A DNA stretch of 16,585 nucleotides from JAHEYF01 sp045805185 (GTDB lineage Bacteria > Bacteroidota > Bacteroidia > B-17B0 > Aurantibacillaceae). Location: positions 1-16,585 of the forward strand of contig JBJMLS010000202.1 in NCBI GenBank assembly GCA_045805185.1. The letters are read 5' to 3'. Numbering within the stretch: the stretch's first letter is position 1; every line of letters begins with the position of its first letter. Position numbers and translations under genes: made by a program. The notes under the pieces are model-generated. The model made no database searches, was not told the DNA's origin, and worked only from the letters and a program-made list of their open reading frames with translations. Positions 14,301 to 16,585 of the stretch are shown here, piece by piece.

Positions 14301-16585
14301 CTTGTTGCAATTATCCTTCAGGAACAACTGTTTTAAATTCACTTCCTGCAAATCCGATCAATCTTTCTTCGGGGGTTATTACAAATGGAACAAGCGGTAG
14401 CCCGAACTATTATTTTCTGAGCGGCAGCTTTAACGTGAACAATACCGTAACCTTTACTAACGTGGTATTTTATATGAACACTGGCAGTAAGATCACCGTT
14501 AAGCAAAATACCATTCCGGGCGGACAGCCCACCAAATTAACCATACTCAATTCTCATCTATGGGCGTGTACGGATATGTGGGTGGGAATTAAACTCGACC
14601 TGAACACTAATTTTCAGGGGCAGGAAACATTAATTGAAGATGCGTTGATTGCAATTGATATGCAGGACAACGGTGTTCAATCGCAAAACACAATAGACCT
14701 TCAGGATGTTTGGTTCAACCGGAACGGCATAGGAGTTAAATTAACCAATTGCGGCGCAAATTCATCGCTCACTATGGCAAGAACTGTATTTACTTCCCGT
14801 CTTGACATGAACAGCGGTTCAGCAGGTATTCCCTATAGTGCAAGTGGGCCGAATTACGTTCCATCGTTTCCTACCTCGACCACTGTACCGAATTTGACAT
14901 ACACGGAGGGCGGATTAAAGAACAATACAGTCTATACTCACGGCGCACGGGCGCAATTCGGTATTCATGCCACAAACGTTCCGGCAGGTGTCATTAAGCT
15001 GTATAAAACCAATATCAATTTGGCAACCCGGCATTTGTTCGATAAACTGGAAAACGGTATATACCTGAATAAAACTTCTGCAAATATATTGTACTGCGAT
15101 TTTAAAAGCATAGGCTCCTTTGTAGCCTCGGTTCCGATTATGAACTCCGTGAACGCTGCGGTTTGGATACAGGGATTAACAGGAACAAACACCCCACAGC
15201 CCTATATAAATGTAGGAGATGCTTTCGGCGGCCAGTTCAACACCTCGCAGAAAAAGAACGATTTTTTTGCCTGTAAGGTTGGGGTGTGGCAGGATTATTT
15301 TGCTGTTACAAATATTATTGTTAACCGCTTCAGACAAGGTAATGGTAAAGCAGATGTATACATTAACCAGCTTGCAGGAGGAACTACAGGTTTTACGGGA
15401 AACCAGATCATTCGCAACCATTTTGAGAATTTCCGGCGTGTGGGAGTTCTTGCCGAACTGAATACAAATGGAAATGTAACTATTCAGGACAACCGTTTTA
15501 TAAACGGTCTGTTTATGAATGTTTCTCAACCTAATATAGTGCCTCATGCGATAGCTGTAAAAGAAGCGAATAACCCGCATAATATGCAGTACGACATTCT
15601 GAATAATTTTATTCAAAATTTCAAGGAGGGAATTTCCTGCGAAAATACTTTTGCGGCTCATGTTGTAGATAACGAGGTGCAGATGATCCCGGACAATGTT
15701 CAGGGGCATACAACCTACGGTATTTACTTAGCTGCCTGCGATGACACCCAGGTACTCAATAATCAATGCTACGACAATAATACAGATGTGATTGCCAAGG
15801 ATTGGCAGTATGGTATAAAGGCTGATTTTAGCCCGAACAGTTCTTTCATGTGCAACAGTTTAACAGGGGCGGGTGTAAGCATGGGTTGCTTCGGACAAAT
15901 GGCAAGCGGTATATTTAACAATCAGTTTGTGGATGCTGAAAAAACAAATTTCTTATTAAGTAATAATGGGTTTGTTGGTAAACAAGGATTGGCTCCCGGA
16001 TCATTTCCATTTACACAAGGAATACCTTGCAACGATGTGTTTAGTAATCCGAATACAATTGGAACATATAATCCGTTTACTTTATTTACAGCCAACATTA
16101 CGTTTTCTGGTTTATTCCCGTGGTATTATAAAAACTCATTTAATCCGGTTAATTATATTCCATATTTTAATGGAGATGACGGAAGTGGTCAAGCAATTTC
16201 CCCGATTGGTTTAAATATAGCTGGATTTAACTTTCCATGTAATTTTACTCCAACCCCACTTAATATTATTCTTGGTGGAGGTAATGGGAATAACCAAACC
16301 GATCAACTTATAGCGCAAAACGCTGTTCCGTTCTTAGCTTTTCAGAATGTAAGCCGGTTCCATAATGAAAACGGGTTGTTACGAAAATTGCTCTTACAAA
16401 ACGTAAACATCTCCGGCGATCCTGTTTTAACAGCCTTTAAGAATACAAACCAAACAGGAACAATCGGAACATTGTTAAAAGTTGATACCCTCATTAATAC
16501 AGGAGTGACCGACAGCAATATTGCCATGCTGAATACAGTAAAGGCGATAAATGCAGGGCTTGTGGCAACCAACGCCGCAGAAACT
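11339..16585 (+). CDS. giant secreted multidomain protein: Ig/PKD modules plus beta-helix-like region (3' end outside window)
   Basis: Open without a stop from ATG 11339 to the window end, 1749 codons, read codon by codon. Seen in order: signal peptide (1-22, LKA|Q); a PPC-like domain (about 30-138, W-F-F-F-T-A near its start); a jelly-roll-like carbohydrate-binding-type domain (about 180-350); eight Ig/PKD-type modules at about 353-427, 430-506, 507-585, 586-660, 661-741, 742-821, 822-903 and 906-990. Each module has a core Trp (for example YTWAPA, YNWQPG). The sixth is the clearest PKD, with YDWDFHDG at 772-779. Residues about 1010-1560 are Asn/Gly-rich with repeats such as NNFIQNF and NRFINGL, resembling a right-handed beta-helix. 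A helical-looking tail follows (from about 1620). About 50 cysteines are present. No T9SS sorting domain is seen yet and it may lie beyond the edge. Likely a surface adhesin or polysaccharide-acting protein, and the catalytic activity cannot be assigned. Confidence 0.92.
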   Translation, partial: MTKIKLLISLIGLLFCTGLLKAQRTGVNCSLAIDIKATNTCSEQDYSGKFEHWFFFTADSATAQVLVSATNNSIAGYAPVSNISYFKGSCAGLTFLKSDTVITADSLFSYYEFTGLNIGDTCFILVQSSPGTIKLSMCMSQGTTPGVFTAAACKINCNGEFNQPAGVPANYLNPFGAGQVSCWQLAFGTPQIQTPAGNNAAYMWADRSCGGNIQSEGVMINFGAPLDPLATYYVRYKVTCAGVPNYATLDQFNVTLANAAGSGLPSLSIGCSPTGSSGWGGFIPPFSSGQAIDQVTNMPNVVNWISRGICFTPNAANQDVLVFYPVENTKPDDIQASVDLDSVEVIKMEDKTEPTVVICPGFPVQLNTLCQLTSTATYAWLPATNLSCTTCAQPLASPTVSTTYTCTVSFPGGCSFQIISPVNVIPPPGPIQANVPSPVCENTPFSGSVSPVTPGYTYQWTLSNGAVINSSSPNFFLSAGNYTYTVTANAPNCNIPSVATGSITVVAFPNPVISPVNSIICSNQSVVLNVTNPQAGVIYTWAPATGLNVTNGASVIASPQANQSYTVTADNGICTKVFACNVNVKPAPNVTVNSPNLCAGNSVNLTANSATAGVTYNWQPGNQNTQTINVSPNATTNYTVTVTAPNGCTASATSTVTVGNPTSGFNFPQPVCICDQICFTPTNVNPAYSYTWGIGTQGGSFNTVNNGAPVCLTYSSPAQFGASLTVSNGTCSSNTVQTFTISPLTVSFTYAATCKTIGFTPNVSCGGSNLTYDWDFHDGSPHSTAITPTHTFLNAGVGGSVTLTVHNGTCTGSITQGVTFGINPITISASAAPSTVCVGQQTSITANGTPNGLNYTWTSSPAGVYPGGSPITYIPTVPGNTTFTVTADNGKGCTKTATTVVTAVAAPPAVIGTTDTYVCYHQHGSTYTAQQTAGATYSWAVTGGTITAGQNTAAITVDWPSATAGGQVCLTVSNANGCTNSSCLPISPCCNYPSGTTVLNSLPANPINLSSGVITNGTSGSPNYYFLSGSFNVNNTVTFTNVVFYMNTGSKITVKQNTIPGGQPTKLTILNSHLWACTDMWVGIKLDLNTNFQGQETLIEDALIAIDMQDNGVQSQNTIDLQDVWFNRNGIGVKLTNCGANSSLTMARTVFTSRLDMNSGSAGIPYSASGPNYVPSFPTSTTVPNLTYTEGGLKNNTVYTHGARAQFGIHATNVPAGVIKLYKTNINLATRHLFDKLENGIYLNKTSANILYCDFKSIGSFVASVPIMNSVNAAVWIQGLTGTNTPQPYINVGDAFGGQFNTSQKKNDFFACKVGVWQDYFAVTNIIVNRFRQGNGKADVYINQLAGGTTGFTGNQIIRNHFENFRRVGVLAELNTNGNVTIQDNRFINGLFMNVSQPNIVPHAIAVKEANNPHNMQYDILNNFIQNFKEGISCENTFAAHVVDNEVQMIPDNVQGHTTYGIYLAACDDTQVLNNQCYDNNTDVIAKDWQYGIKADFSPNSSFMCNSLTGAGVSMGCFGQMASGIFNNQFVDAEKTNFLLSNNGFVGKQGLAPGSFPFTQGIPCNDVFSNPNTIGTYNPFTLFTANITFSGLFPWYYKNSFNPVNYIPYFNGDDGSGQAISPIGLNIAGFNFPCNFTPTPLNIILGGGNGNNQTDQLIAQNAVPFLAFQNVSRFHNENGLLRKLLLQNVNISGDPVLTAFKNTNQTGTIGTLLKVDTLINTGVTDSNIAMLNTVKAINAGLVATNAAET

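Noticed and set aside
12394..14310. DNA-level tandem repeats or a CRISPR-like array in the Ig region
   Set aside because: The repetition is at protein level only. Short shared strings such as ACAGTAACCG come from the recurring Y-T-V-T motif, with no constant-length repeats or spacers.
15176..15709. 177-codon minus-strand ORF opposite the beta-helix region
   Set aside because: The plus frame is open through the entire stretch and gives a coherent repeat-rich secreted protein. The minus product has no signal, domain or composition of a real protein.
1..16585. Insertion sequences, integrase, attachment sites, tRNA or rRNA genes
   Set aside because: No transposase or integrase protein, no terminal inverted repeats flanking a gene, and no tRNA cloverleaf or rRNA segment was seen in the window.

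Overview
The window looks like a piece of a Bacteroidota chromosome. The evidence is a type IX secretion (T9SS) C-terminal sorting domain, an Omp28-type lipoprotein, a DUF6029-type barrel, TAnnTTTG-type -7 promoter elements and a SusD-free surface-protein repertoire built from Ig/PKD modules. The family assignments come from reading the proteins by eye. No database search was run.

Left part (1-4341, minus strand): the transcription-repair coupling factor Mfd is followed by a membrane sensor histidine kinase whose start lies inside the last codons of mfd. The first bases of the window could hold the start of the next gene, possibly a response regulator, but too little is visible to say. Mfd has no usable ATG near its N-terminus and probably starts at TTG. 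From 4342 to 4788 there is a divergent intergenic region with promoter-like elements in both directions and an imperfect inverted repeat around a TAAATTTG box.

Middle part (4789-10753, plus strand): five genes for the cell envelope. First comes a T9SS-exported thioredoxin-fold protein with a CSPC motif, closed off by a strong intrinsic terminator. Then come a TlpA-like thioredoxin (CKPC), a DUF6029-type outer-membrane barrel that starts at GTG 16 nt downstream, an Omp28-like lipoprotein (CDNC) and a secreted glucosaminidase with two LysM domains. Three of these five carry a CxxC thioredoxin-type active site outside the cytoplasm, which suggests a thiol-disulfide or protein-maturation role at the cell surface.

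Right part (10754-16585): a 585-bp gap holds what looks like a decayed, frameshifted coding sequence. It is followed by a very large gene, open without a stop from 11339 to the window end (1749 codons seen). I checked this frame codon by codon. The product has a signal peptide, a PPC-like domain, a jelly-roll-like domain, eight Ig/PKD-type modules, a long Asn-rich region resembling a right-handed beta-helix, and about 50 cysteines. It is probably a surface adhesin or T9SS cargo whose C-terminus lies outside the window.

Working idea (inference): the redox proteins of the middle block help fold or keep oxidised cysteine-rich exported proteins such as the giant one next door. Nothing in the sequence proves this link.
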